A stretch of DNA of 64,000 nt from Piezodorus guildinii (taxonomy: Eukaryota; Arthropoda; Insecta; Hemiptera; Pentatomidae). The notes under the pieces are model-generated. The model was not told the DNA's origin. It searched no databases and worked only from the letters and a program-made list of their open reading frames with translations. This document shows, piece after piece, positions 46,449-55,160 of the stretch. The stretch's first letter is position 1, and each line of letters starts with the position of its first letter. A program made the translations under genes and the position numbers. The stretch spans positions 41,625,236 through 41,689,235 of the forward strand of contig CM041294.1 in NCBI GenBank assembly GCA_023052935.1, in the 5' to 3' direction.

Positions 46449-46678
46449 GTTATTTTTAAAGAGAGAGAAAAAATGAAAAGGGGTTTGGAATCAGAAATTT
46501 TTATTTGAATTATTTTAAATAGAATTGCAATATTTTTTTTAATTTTTTTTTATACTCTATCTTGTTATTTTTAAAGAGAGAGAAAAAATGAAAAGGGTTT
46601 TGGAATCAGAAATTTGTATTTGAATTATTTTAAATAGAATTGCAATATTTTTTAAAAAACAATTTTTATACTCTATCA
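46449..46678. repeat. Tandem duplication, two 115-bp units
   Basis: GTTATTTTTAAAGAGAGAGA starts both units (46449 and 46564); nearly identical through TTTTAAATAGAATTGCAATA. Belongs to the family G words. Confidence 0.85.
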
Positions 46679-47124
46679 GTAACAGTTACGCATTGAAAAA
46701 TCACCAATGTCCCAGTAGCATAATGTATTAGCTTATCTAATAAAAATTTAAAACTCTAGTGCAGTGCCCGCATCACTAAACTATTATTAATCTTTCCACT
46801 TACATGAATGTTCCCATTTTTTTTTTTTTTTTTATTTATTTCTTACTCTAGCCGTACAAACATGATAGGTTATTCTACAGGTAGCCAACCTGTTTAAACT
46901 AGAATGGTGATGTGGAGATTCGTTCTGTATAACCCTCACAACCAGATACGAACCCTTGTCAGTAGACCCGACTAAGCTAAAATTATAATAAAATATTCCA
47001 TTTTGTTAGCTTCAAATAATAAAAAGATAGTTATAATTCACCCTAACAATAATCTGAATTTCCAAGCTTCTAGTCAATCTACATTTTCTTCAACGAATTT
47101 TAATGCTAGATATTTATTTTTCTA
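46679..47124. other. No gene recognised
   Basis: AT-rich, T run at 46817-46833. Confidence 0.45.
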
Positions 47125-47420
47125 AAAATCATTAGCTTTCCAGCAGCATATTATATTTAAGACATCTATACACCCGAGATGTTACAGCAACATTTTCATC
47201 AAACGATTTTCTCAAAAACGGCACTAACGATTTTGATTAAACTCCTTATAACGATGCAAAATTTAATGGGATTTAATATCATGTAGGTTTATTCTGATTG
47301 AAATAGTCTGACAGGGCTTAAATGCCGATATTTTAAATTTTCTTTCTCTAAAGTACCTTTAATTTTGTGGATTCTATAAAAATAACTATATCATGTTGTT
47401 TTCTTTGCTAAAAAAAAATG
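47125..47420 (-). repeat. Family E repeat, internal fragment
   Basis: Keeps CACCCGAGATGTTACAGCAA, AAATTTAATGGGATTTAATA, ATCATGTAGG and CTCTAAAGTACCTTTAATTT in family order. Both ends missing. Confidence 0.8.
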
Positions 47421-47489
47421 TAAATATAAAAGATGAGTTCGAAGGAATATAAATGAAATGAGTAGGAAATCGATACTGCCCTAGTGTAA

Positions 47490-47845
47490 TGTTATATTAG
47501 GGGTACTCACTACGTTTAAAACCCGAGGGTCATCAACGCCTTTATTTCCTTTGTTTATTTTATTTCTATCTAAACTAAAAAAAAAAAAAAACGATAGTCC
47601 CACAAAGATTATTCTACTATATTGTGTACTACAGAATCCCTATATTTTATTTAACAGCTGCTGGGCCTTAAGAAAGTTTAGCAATAATTTTATATTAGGG
47701 GTACTCACTACGTTTGCTATAGCATGCTATTCGTGCTATTGTACTAAACCCATCAATTTTATACAGGAAATAACTGTAGAAACTCGACGGATTTAGCAAA
47801 ATAACACAAATAGCATACTATAGCAAACATAGTGAGTACCTCTAT
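47490..47845. repeat. Terminal-inverted-repeat element (MITE-like)
   Basis: AGGGGTACTCACTACGTTTG and CTATAGCATGCTATTCGTGC (47698-47737) are inverted at about 47803-47843 (AAATAGCATACTATAGCAAA and CATAGTGAGTACCTCTA). The terminal word AGGGGTACTCACTACGTTT is also at 47499-47517, preceded like the other by TTATATT. The class is not identified. Confidence 0.65.
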
Positions 47846-47849
47846 TGTT

Positions 47850-48500
47850 CCTTCAAAAGGCGGTCACAATACCAAAGCGGAACGAATAGGTTATGTCGAG
47901 CTTAATGTCTTCTCTGAATAATGAGTCATTGCCCTTGGGATATGGATATGACGTCAAAAATTGCGTCATTATTAAGATGGAATGAAGCCGGAATATATTA
48001 CAGTTATTTATTTTTAAAATAATGCAGTTACTAATGGAAATCAGTTTTAATATGGAGGAGTATATCAGACATTAATATTAGTTCCATGAAACATTTGCAG
48101 TAAGGTAATAAATGTATAAATCTGACAGGGAAATAAAAAAACATAAATTGTCATTATGCATGAATTAATTAATAATAGGATGTTAAAATTATAAAATGTT
48201 ATATAAAGTCTGTTTAAGGAGGGAATGTACAGGAAGTTAAGACATCTTCACCCAACCTAGCGTTCCCTCATTACTGCGTTGAATAACGTTTCAATTTGTA
48301 TATTTTCAAGGACAACAAAGCAGGTGCACATTTTACTCTGTCCGAATATATTTCATAAGAGATTACCGAATATTTTTTTTTTTTTACCATTAATAGATCT
48401 GCAACAAGGAATAATCACCAGTTTATATACAGCAAAATTTATTCCGGTATTGAATATATATCACTTATGTTAAAAAAATAACTGAATTTTTAATTATAAA
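47850..48500. other. No gene recognised
   Basis: AT-rich, with ATGACGTCAAAAATTGCGTC at 47949 the only GC-rich patch. Confidence 0.4.
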
Positions 48501-48504
48501 CATT

Positions 48505-48945
48505 ATGGACTATAAACAATCCAAAGAATGGATTGGACATGGAGATGAGCTGTCCCCCTTGCTGTTCAACGTGATGATTGATATGGTTATCAAAAAGGTG
48601 AATATAGTGGGTAGTAGCACAATCATCAACAAATATATGCAATTAATGGCCTATGCAGACGATGTAATGATCTTAGGAAGAAGCAAACAATCAATCAAAG
48701 CATATGCCAACTTGAAAAGGGAGGCAGGAAAACCTCGCCTCGAAATAAATGTCAGCAAAATCAAACTGATGATTCTACAAAGAATGAGGCAGCAACACCC
48801 AACTTATTATAACTTAAGCGAGGAAAACATTGAAGTAGTGTCGACGTTTCCGTACCTGGGATCGTTAATGACTAACTAACGAAGCCAATGAAATCCAGAA
48901 GAGGTCAAAAGAAGAATCAGGAGTACATCTAAAGTGATATAATTT
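48505..48945 (+). pseudogene. Reverse transcriptase palm fragment of an RTE/L1-like LINE
   Basis: GDELSPLLFNVMIDMVI (palm motif before the active site), then LMAYADDVMILGRSKQSI with the catalytic YADD box, then VVSTFPYLGSLMT. A stop follows at about 48877; a shifted frame can be read to EVKRRIRSTSK near 48940. Endonuclease and thumb are absent. Differs from the RTE family at 49153-54090. Confidence 0.8.
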
Positions 48946-49276
48946 CTTGTGTTTATTAATACTGTTTACAATTACAACCTTAAAATTGATCATTTTCTAA
49001 CATTTCGAAAATAACGAGCTAAAAGTACAGAAGATGTATGATTTATCGCAAAGGTAATAAATAATATTTGGTTTCTTTATGAGTATTTGAATAAGTACCT
49101 TCTTGTATAAATTTTAAATTTTGAGTTATTTTCATTCATTTAACGTCATTTTCTTAACGTCAATTTGGTACTGCTAGGTGAAGACACGGAAACTATAGAA
49201 CTAAATACAAGTGTGTTAATAAAACGTAAAGAAATAGGTCTCGAATTAAATACGATAAGACGAAATATATGATTAG

Positions 49277-49602
49277 ATGAGGAAGATGGTTGGGGTACGG
49301 TCATAAATAAAAACACACATTTAAATAAGTGTTATTTTAATTGTTGCCGACGTTTCGGCCTACAATGGGGCTTCATCAGGGCTAAAGAAACAAGATAACA
49401 ACCATGTAATATAGACTTAATAGCTTAGTATATAATATAGAGGTAGATTACTATGGTGTAGAGGTAGATTACTATGGTGTAGAGGTGGATTACTATGTGC
49501 AGAGGTTGGTTGTTATCTGCTGGGCCCGGAGAGAGGATTCATAATGATGGAGTTTTGTTGACCGTGAGAAATTAGATGAGGAGATGGTTGGGAAGATAGT
49601 TG
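49277..49602. mobile_element. 326-bp nested insertion carrying the hairpin-GAAACGT motif and a 21-bp minisatellite
   Basis: Bounded by a 14-bp duplication AAATATATGATTAG (49263-49276 and 49603-49616). Near the left end GATGGTTGGG, near the right end GATGGTTGGG again. Minus strand 49379-49347 reads CTGATGAAGCC, loop, GGCCGAAACGTCGG. Three tandem AGGTAGATTACTATGGTGTAG units at 49440-49502 (21-bp period). Related sequence at 9115-9225. No coding frame. Confidence 0.8.
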
Positions 49603-50283
49603 AAATATATGATTAGTTGCAGAAATGGTAGCGATCTTGATGATATTAATATTTCAGGTCATACTTTTGAACACGTAGAGAAATTCAAGTATTTAGGTTC
49701 AATGATAACAAGAAAAAATGAAATCCAGGAAGAAATAAAGTCCCGGTTAAAGGTGGGAAATGCGTGCTATTATTCAGTTGCAAAATTACTTAGCTCGCGG
49801 CTTCTGTCTAAAAACTTAAAGGTTAGAATTTATAAAACTATTATTCTTCCAACGGTTCTTTACGGATGCGAAACGTGGCCGCTTACTTTGAAGGATGAAC
49901 AACGGCTTAAGGTTTTCGAGAATAAGGTACTGCGTAAAATATTTGGTCCGAAGAGAGATGAGGCCACTGGGGAGTTTAGAAGGTTGCACAACGCGGAATG
50001 CGGAGTTTGTACCCTGTGAATATAATTGAGTTGATAGCATCGCGGAGACTCAAATGGGCGCGTAAAGTTGTTGGGCTTAGTGAGGAACGGATTCCGAGAA
50101 AGTTGGTATTTGCTGAACCGACTGGTAGGCGTCCGAAAGGTAGGCCGAAGTGTCGATGGGAGGATTGCATTAAGGCTGATCTCGGGGGCTTGGGCTTGAC
50201 CGGTGAACATTGGACGCGTCTGTGCAGGCGAAGAAGTGGTGCTATCGGCATCGAACCTTCGGGTTCGGTAAGCCCATTATTAT
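49600..50283 (+). pseudogene. RTE reverse transcriptase thumb/C-terminus of copy 2
   Basis: Frame 1 (to 50019) carries HVEKFKYLGSMITRKNEIQE and TVLYGCETWPLTLKDEQRLK. Frame 2 from about 49998 carries LKWARKVVGLSEERIPRKL and GRRPKGRPKCRWEDCI, then the end of the protein. A one-base difference at GGAATGCGG, versus the other copy, shifts the frame. Confidence 0.85.
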
Positions 50284-50515
50284 TATTATTATTTAACGTC
50301 ATTTTATGCTACCGAGGCTATCAAAGGATATTAAAGTGGAAACTCTATATTTTCCCTCTACAGGTTTAATTATAATGAGTATCTTTAAGGAGTACCTGAC
50401 TTAGCAGAGGCTATGGACCACCATTGTACGCCCCCTCTGGAGGTATATATAATAACAAAGGATTTTTCACTCTCTTTAAAATGTTCTAGGACCGTCTGCC
50501 ATGTTCAACATTAAA

Positions 50516-50829
50516 TTTTAGTTAATCATTGTTTCGCGGATTGAAGTAAAATTCTGGAGCCTGGTTATTTTTCTTTATTTTAATTTCCCCTATTGGGCCA
50601 TTTCTAGAATATAGAGTTTCGGTAGAAGAATTCCGCAGGCAACGTACGTAATATGGTGTAACCCCTAAAAATCTAAACATATAACTAATGTTTAGGATTT
50701 AGGAGGTCCATGCCAGTCAAATGATTGTATGAAGAGATCCGCGAAAAATTTATGGTGGAAACCACTGATTTAGGGCACTCTTTCCTGTAGGTTTATAAGT
50801 AAAATACATAGAAATTAAAGCTTGTACGT
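50516..50829. other. Spacer between two RTE copies, no gene
   Basis: Ordinary AT-rich sequence. Confidence 0.5.
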
Positions 50830-50867
50830 TGTGCTTATTATTAATAATAATAATAATAATAATAGGC

Positions 50868-52904
50868 TTACCGAACCCGAAGGTTCGATGCCGATACCAC
50901 CAAACTTCGCCTGCATAGACTCGTCCAATGTTCACCGGTCAAGCCCAAGCCCCCGAGATCAGCCTTAATGCAATCCTCCCATCGACGCTTCGGCCTACCT
51001 TTCGGACGCCTACCAGTCGGTTCAGCGAATACCAACTTTCTCGGAATCCGTTCCTCACTAAGCCCAACAACTTTACGCGCCCATTTGAGTCTCCGCGATG
51101 CTATCAACTCAATTATATTCACAGGGTACAAACTCCGCAATTCCGCGTTATGCAACCTTCTAAACTCCCCAGTGGCCTCATCTCTCTTTGGACCAAATAT
51201 TTTACGCAATACCTTATTTTCGAAAACCTTAAGCCGCTGTTCATCCTTTAAAGTAAGCGGCCACGTTTCACATCCGTAAAGAACCGTTGGAAGAATAATA
51301 GTTTTATAAATTCTAATCTTTAAGTTTTTAGATAGAAGCCGCGAACTAAGTAACTTAGCAACTGAATAATAACACGCATTTCCCACCTTTAACCGGGACT
51401 TTATTTCTTCCTGGATTTCATTTTTTCTAGTTATAATTGAACCTAAATACTTGAATTTCTCTACGTGTTCCAAAGTATGACCTGATACATCAATATCACC
51501 AAGATCGACACCGTTTCTGCTACTGATCATATACTTCGTCTTATCGGTATTTAATTCGAGTCCTATTTCTTTACCGGTTTTTATTAACACACTTGTATTT
51601 AGTTGTATGGTTTCCGTGTCTTCACCTAGCAGTACCAGATCATCGGCATACCCCAAAACCGGAATCTTGTCACCCATATTTAAGCCTTTCTCGGTACACA
51701 TCACCTTTTCTATGACATATTCTAAAGCTATATTAAATAACACAGGTGAAAGGGAGTCACCCTGTTTCAAACCCGATCGCACCTCAAATCTCTCGGAGTA
51801 ATTATGACCGATTCTAACTTTATGGAATGTTTCCGACAAACACACCTCTACTAGGTTTACTAACTTTCTAGGTATTCCCTGTTCAATCATGATGTTATAT
51901 AGCTTCTGACGGTCTATTGAATCATAAGCCTTTTTAAAATCGATATAAAGTTGATAGACTACACCGTTGTATTCCAATTTTTTCTCTAATATTTGACGTA
52001 AGGAAAATATTTGGTCAATAGTCGAGCGATTCCGCCTAAAACCACATTGGTAATCTCCGATAATTTCCTCAGCGTATTCCGTTATTCGACTAGTTAGAAT
52101 TGACGAGAATATTTTATAGCATACTGGGAGAAGAGATATCCCACGATAGTTGTTACAATCCGACCTCGGTCCTTTTTTGTGAATCGGAATAAGTATTGAT
52201 TCTTTCCATTCTTCGGGCATTTTTTCAGTTTCCCAGATCTTTTTAACTAAAAAATGTATTTTGGAAACGCCCGCTTCTCCACACGCCTTGATTAATTCAC
52301 TCGTGATATTATCATTTCCTGCGGCCTTATAACGTTTTAATTTTCCTATCGCCATTTCGACTTCCTCTTTACTCGGTGCGTCTATCCATGGTTCAGCGCT
52401 CTGATATTCAGAGAGAGGAGATTGATTATTATTTTCCGTATTTAAGATGCCGTCAAAGTGTTGTTTAAATTTATTTAATATCTCAGAAGGATCCGCAATT
52501 ATATTGCTATTTGCATCTTTAACCGCATTCAATAGAGGTTCAAATCTTTTACGCGATTTGTTTATACCTTTGTACATCTCTCTTACGTTATTTTCGTTTC
52601 TGTGTTTTTCTATTTCTATTATTTTGCCTTTAAGATACTCTCTTTTCTTATTTTTTAAGAGTTTTGAAGTTTCGTTTTTTACTAACCGAAAGTAAGCCAC
52701 ATTATTATCGCTTGGATTATTTAAGGAATTCAGTTTAGCGGTTTTTCTTTTTTCGCACATATTTTGACAATCCCTGTCGAACCAAGGTTTGTTCTTTTTA
52801 TTTTCGATTTTTCCAAGACATAAATTACCGACCTCTTTAATATTATCCCTGATCCCTTCCCATAGTTTGTTTACATCTTTGTGTTCCTCGTCTGAAGATT
52901 CCAA
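50868..52904 (-). CDS. RTE reverse transcriptase part of polyprotein
   Basis: 678-codon frame that opens at a TTG, not an ATG, so it is the continuation of the endonuclease frame after a shift. Motifs in order: WKESILIPIHKKG (fingers), NYRGISLLPVCYKIFSSIL, LYIDFKKAYDSIDRQKL (first catalytic Asp), GLKQGDSLSPVLFNIALEYV, VLGYADDLVLLGEDTETIQL (YADD box), EHVEKFKYLGSIITRKNEIQ, then TVLYGCETWPL and a basic C-terminus GRRPKGRPKRRWEDCIKADL. All catalytic residues of the polymerase are present and no stop occurs. The protein would copy the element's RNA at the nicked target. Confidence 0.92.
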   Translation of the reverse strand: MESSDEEHKDVNKLWEGIRDNIKEVGNLCLGKIENKKNKPWFDRDCQNMCEKRKTAKLNSLNNPSDNNVAYFRLVKNETSKLLKNKKREYLKGKIIEIEKHRNENNVREMYKGINKSRKRFEPLLNAVKDANSNIIADPSEILNKFKQHFDGILNTENNNQSPLSEYQSAEPWIDAPSKEEVEMAIGKLKRYKAAGNDNITSELIKACGEAGVSKIHFLVKKIWETEKMPEEWKESILIPIHKKGPRSDCNNYRGISLLPVCYKIFSSILTSRITEYAEEIIGDYQCGFRRNRSTIDQIFSLRQILEKKLEYNGVVYQLYIDFKKAYDSIDRQKLYNIMIEQGIPRKLVNLVEVCLSETFHKVRIGHNYSERFEVRSGLKQGDSLSPVLFNIALEYVIEKVMCTEKGLNMGDKIPVLGYADDLVLLGEDTETIQLNTSVLIKTGKEIGLELNTDKTKYMISSRNGVDLGDIDVSGHTLEHVEKFKYLGSIITRKNEIQEEIKSRLKVGNACYYSVAKLLSSRLLSKNLKIRIYKTIILPTVLYGCETWPLTLKDEQRLKVFENKVLRKIFGPKRDEATGEFRRLHNAELRSLYPVNIIELIASRRLKWARKVVGLSEERIPRKLVFAEPTGRRPKGRPKRRWEDCIKADLGGLGLTGEHWTSLCRRSLVVSASNLRVR

Positions 52905-53877
52905 AGCTTCGAACCGATTTTTTACTTCTATCGCGAATTGTTTTTCTAATTTCGAGGTTGTTCAATTTAACTAAATCAAAATTCTCGGTACGAATATAGT
53001 TCGGTGTTCTCTTTTTTGTATTTAGTTTTTGTCGAAGTTTCGCGATTACTAATTCATGATCAGAACCGCATTCTGCACCTCGATACGATCTCACGTTAAT
53101 TATGCTACTTTGCCATCTGTTTTGTATTAAAACATGATCGATTTGATTCCGTGTTTGTCCATCCGGTGATGTCCACGTATACTTATGAATATCCTTACGT
53201 TGAAATGTAGTGCTTTTGATTACTAGGTTTTTCGAAATGGCAAAGTTTATTAGTCGGGTCCCATTATCATTACTATATTCGTGCAAACTTTCTTTACCGA
53301 TTGTAGGACGATATACTTCTTCCCTTCCAACCTTTGCGTTCGCGTCGCCTAGTATTATCTTAATGTAATTTCGCGGTAACTTATCGTAAACCGACTCTAG
53401 TTTATCATAAAATTCGCATTTTACTTCATCATCACTGTCTTCGGTGGGAGAATGAATGTTTATAAACGCGATTTTAAACCAACGCCCTTGAAATATAGCA
53501 ACCGATATTCTTTCACTAAAGAACTGTACGTCCCGTAATGCGGAAAGAAATCTATTCCTAATCAGAAACCCGGTACCTAGACAATAATTAACGCTCCCCC
53601 CATACCAAATAGTATACTTTCCTTCAGTTAACGAACCCTCCCCTGGCCAGCGAATCTCTTGTAATGCAACGATATCTAAATGGTACCCCTTAAATTCATT
53701 CGCGACCGACTTTAACCCACCTGCCGTATTTAAACTTCTAACTTTCCACGTCCCTATTGTTAGATCTCTAATTTTCATCTTGCGCCATGATTCCCCTGAA
53801 GCAGTCCCCACCCGGAGACCCGAACGGGGGACTAGTTTACCTCCGGATAATGAGCGTTTTACCTCAGAGGAATCCAT
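52843..53877 (-). CDS. RTE endonuclease part of polyprotein
   Basis: 344-codon frame from ATG 53877. Nuclease motifs: IGTWKVRSLN (motif I; the usual Asn of TWNVRSL is Lys here), IVALQEIRWPGEG (Glu present), INIHSPTEDSDDE, ILGDANAKVGRE (Asp and Asn present), TWTSPDGQTRNQIDHVLI and GSDHELV (His present). The last 19 residues are out of frame: the true frame leaves at about 52900 and continues in the reverse transcriptase frame. One single-base change therefore breaks an otherwise whole ~1000-residue protein. The Lys at motif I would be expected to impair nicking. Confidence 0.92.
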   Translation of the reverse strand: MDSSEVKRSLSGGKLVPRSGLRVGTASGESWRKMKIRDLTIGTWKVRSLNTAGGLKSVANEFKGYHLDIVALQEIRWPGEGSLTEGKYTIWYGGSVNYCLGTGFLIRNRFLSALRDVQFFSERISVAIFQGRWFKIAFINIHSPTEDSDDEVKCEFYDKLESVYDKLPRNYIKIILGDANAKVGREEVYRPTIGKESLHEYSNDNGTRLINFAISKNLVIKSTTFQRKDIHKYTWTSPDGQTRNQIDHVLIQNRWQSSIINVRSYRGAECGSDHELVIAKLRQKLNTKKRTPNYIRTENFDLVKLNNLEIRKTIRDRSKKSVRSFGIFRRGTQRCKQTMGRDQG

Positions 53878-54109
53878 GACTTTTGGTGATATTTTGTGAA
53901 CTAAAATATGTGAGTAGGGCGTTCGAACCTACGTCACACCCTCCAGCAAGCCTGGGGGGCCGCTCTCATTGTTGGTCAGCGAGTCCATCGGACTTAGCCG
54001 GGAGGAGCTTCCGAGGAAATTCCACCGACCATTCCCACATCCGCCACCCGTGGGACGCTCCCCATACGCGGTAATGAGATCCGCGCGAGGTGTGCTTATT
54101 ATTACAATT

Positions 54110-54719
54110 ATTTTTTTAAAAATATTTTCAAAATTATAATTATAGTATGCTGTTTTGTAAGCAACCCAATGCAGTTAAGCAGCACTGCTTAATTAATAAA
54201 GTATTTTCTCTTTCATTTGAAGGAATTTCGATGAAAGGATTCGCCAATAAAGCCGAAATAAAAACTGTCTCTTCCTTTCCGAACAGTCACTAAGAGATTT
54301 TTTCTTAGATTGTTAAGATTCTTTTCGATAAAGCCGAAATTCTTCTTCAAAATTTATAGGACAACTCAGTTTGAAAGCAAAGCTGAACCAGTTGAGAGGA
54401 GAAAGTGGGATCATACTTTTGAAAAAATAAAATACAAATTAATCAGAAGTTACGTTTGTGTTCATGTAACGCCATGTATCCTATGTAAATTTATATGAAA
54501 TAAACAACAGTCATGTAAGAAATAGCATCATTACTTAATTAATTTATTGCCACCCTTCTAATTACTCTGTATTAAAGATACCAAAAAACAATCAATACCC
54601 TGATTTTTCTTGCTGGGTTTCGACTTCTCTATTTACAATTATTCGACGTATGTTTAAAGTGATTTTATAGATAATTCAGAAAACAGTTAAATGTGAGACA
54701 CTAGTAATACTATATTTAA
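54110..54719. other. No gene recognised
   Basis: AT-rich. GCAGCACTGC (54178-54187) followed by TTAATTAATAAAG has the look of a short hairpin plus tail of a decayed retroelement, not further supported. Confidence 0.35.
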
Positions 54720-55160
54720 CAATGAAAAATACTTAACTACAAAAGGCTCATCTACATGACCATCATAAGACCAATCTGGACATACGGAGTTGAGCTTTGG
54801 GGCTCTACTAAACCATCAAATTATTCTCGTATTCAGTCTTTACAATCCAAAATCCTCAATGCTCTTTACTTTTTCAGGAATGGTCTCATTTACAAAGACC
54901 TTAATGCTCCATATCTACCAGATTTGGCCCGAAACAGGTATCAATCTTTCCATGGCAAATTCCACTACCACTCAAACCCACTAGTTTCTATCCTTGCCTC
55001 CTCTTCCATTCCTGACAATCCTCTGAGGCGTCTGAAAAGAAGATGGCTTCGAGACCTAGTTTAGACTACTAACTGGAGTGCTGACAATGGGCAGTTTCTC
55101 TTCATGTATTTTATCTCATAGCTCAATTACTTGTTGTATTAACTATTTTAACTTGGAATA
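54720..55160 (+). pseudogene. Jockey family J2 LINE, C-terminus (copy 4, best preserved)
   Basis: Open frame 54756-55064: TIIRPIWTYGVELWGSTKPS, then RIQSLQSKILNALYF, NRYQSFHGKFHYHSNPL and IPDNPLRRLKRRWLRDLV with a stop. This is the end of a Jockey-type reverse transcriptase. Upstream motifs are missing. Serves as reference for copies at 3765, 12790 and 18480. Confidence 0.85.

Larger units (their letters stand above)
49153..50290 (+). mobile_element. RTE-family LINE, 5'-truncated copy (RTE copy 2)
   Basis: Flanked by a 15-bp duplication (49138-49152 / 50291-50305). It begins in the palm region (LVLLGEDTETIELNTSVLI), is interrupted at 49277-49602 and continues through FKYLGSMITRKNEIQEEIKS to the element end. 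The 3' end is GTTCGGTAAGCCC plus (ATT)n (50267-50290). One-base changes break the frame near 49995. Very similar to 50844-51560 of the fuller copy, in opposite orientation. Confidence 0.85.
49130..50515 (-). repeat. SINE family D, copy 4, split by an RTE insertion
   Basis: The target word ATTTAACGTCATTTT occurs at 49138-49152 and 50291-50305. The right part continues with TATGCTACCGAGGCT, GAGTACCTGACTTAGCAGAG and CAAAGGATTTTTCACT to about 50515, in the order of SINE D on the minus strand. The SINE was therefore present before the RTE. Confidence 0.75.
50844..54090 (-). mobile_element. Nearly full-length RTE-family LINE (RTE copy 1), 3.25 kb
   Basis: Flanked by the 14-bp duplication TGTGCTTATTATTA at 50830-50843 and 54091-54104. 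On the minus strand it has a GC-rich leader (54090-53878), one long polyprotein gene split by a single frameshift near 52900, almost no 3' untranslated region, and an (ATT)n tail. This layout and size are those of RTE-clade elements, which end in short microsatellites. Confidence 0.92.

Noticed and set aside
49816..51279. Frames antisense to the RTE copies (for example 49860-50210, 50928-51279).
   Set aside because: Shadows of the reverse transcriptase gene on the opposite strand.
52904..52904. Independent start for the RTE reverse transcriptase.
   Set aside because: The frame opens at TTG and joins the endonuclease frame by a one-base shift; RTE elements have a single polyprotein.
51607..52974. 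Three antisense frames inside RTE copy 1.
   Set aside because: Opposite-strand shadows of the intact polymerase frame.
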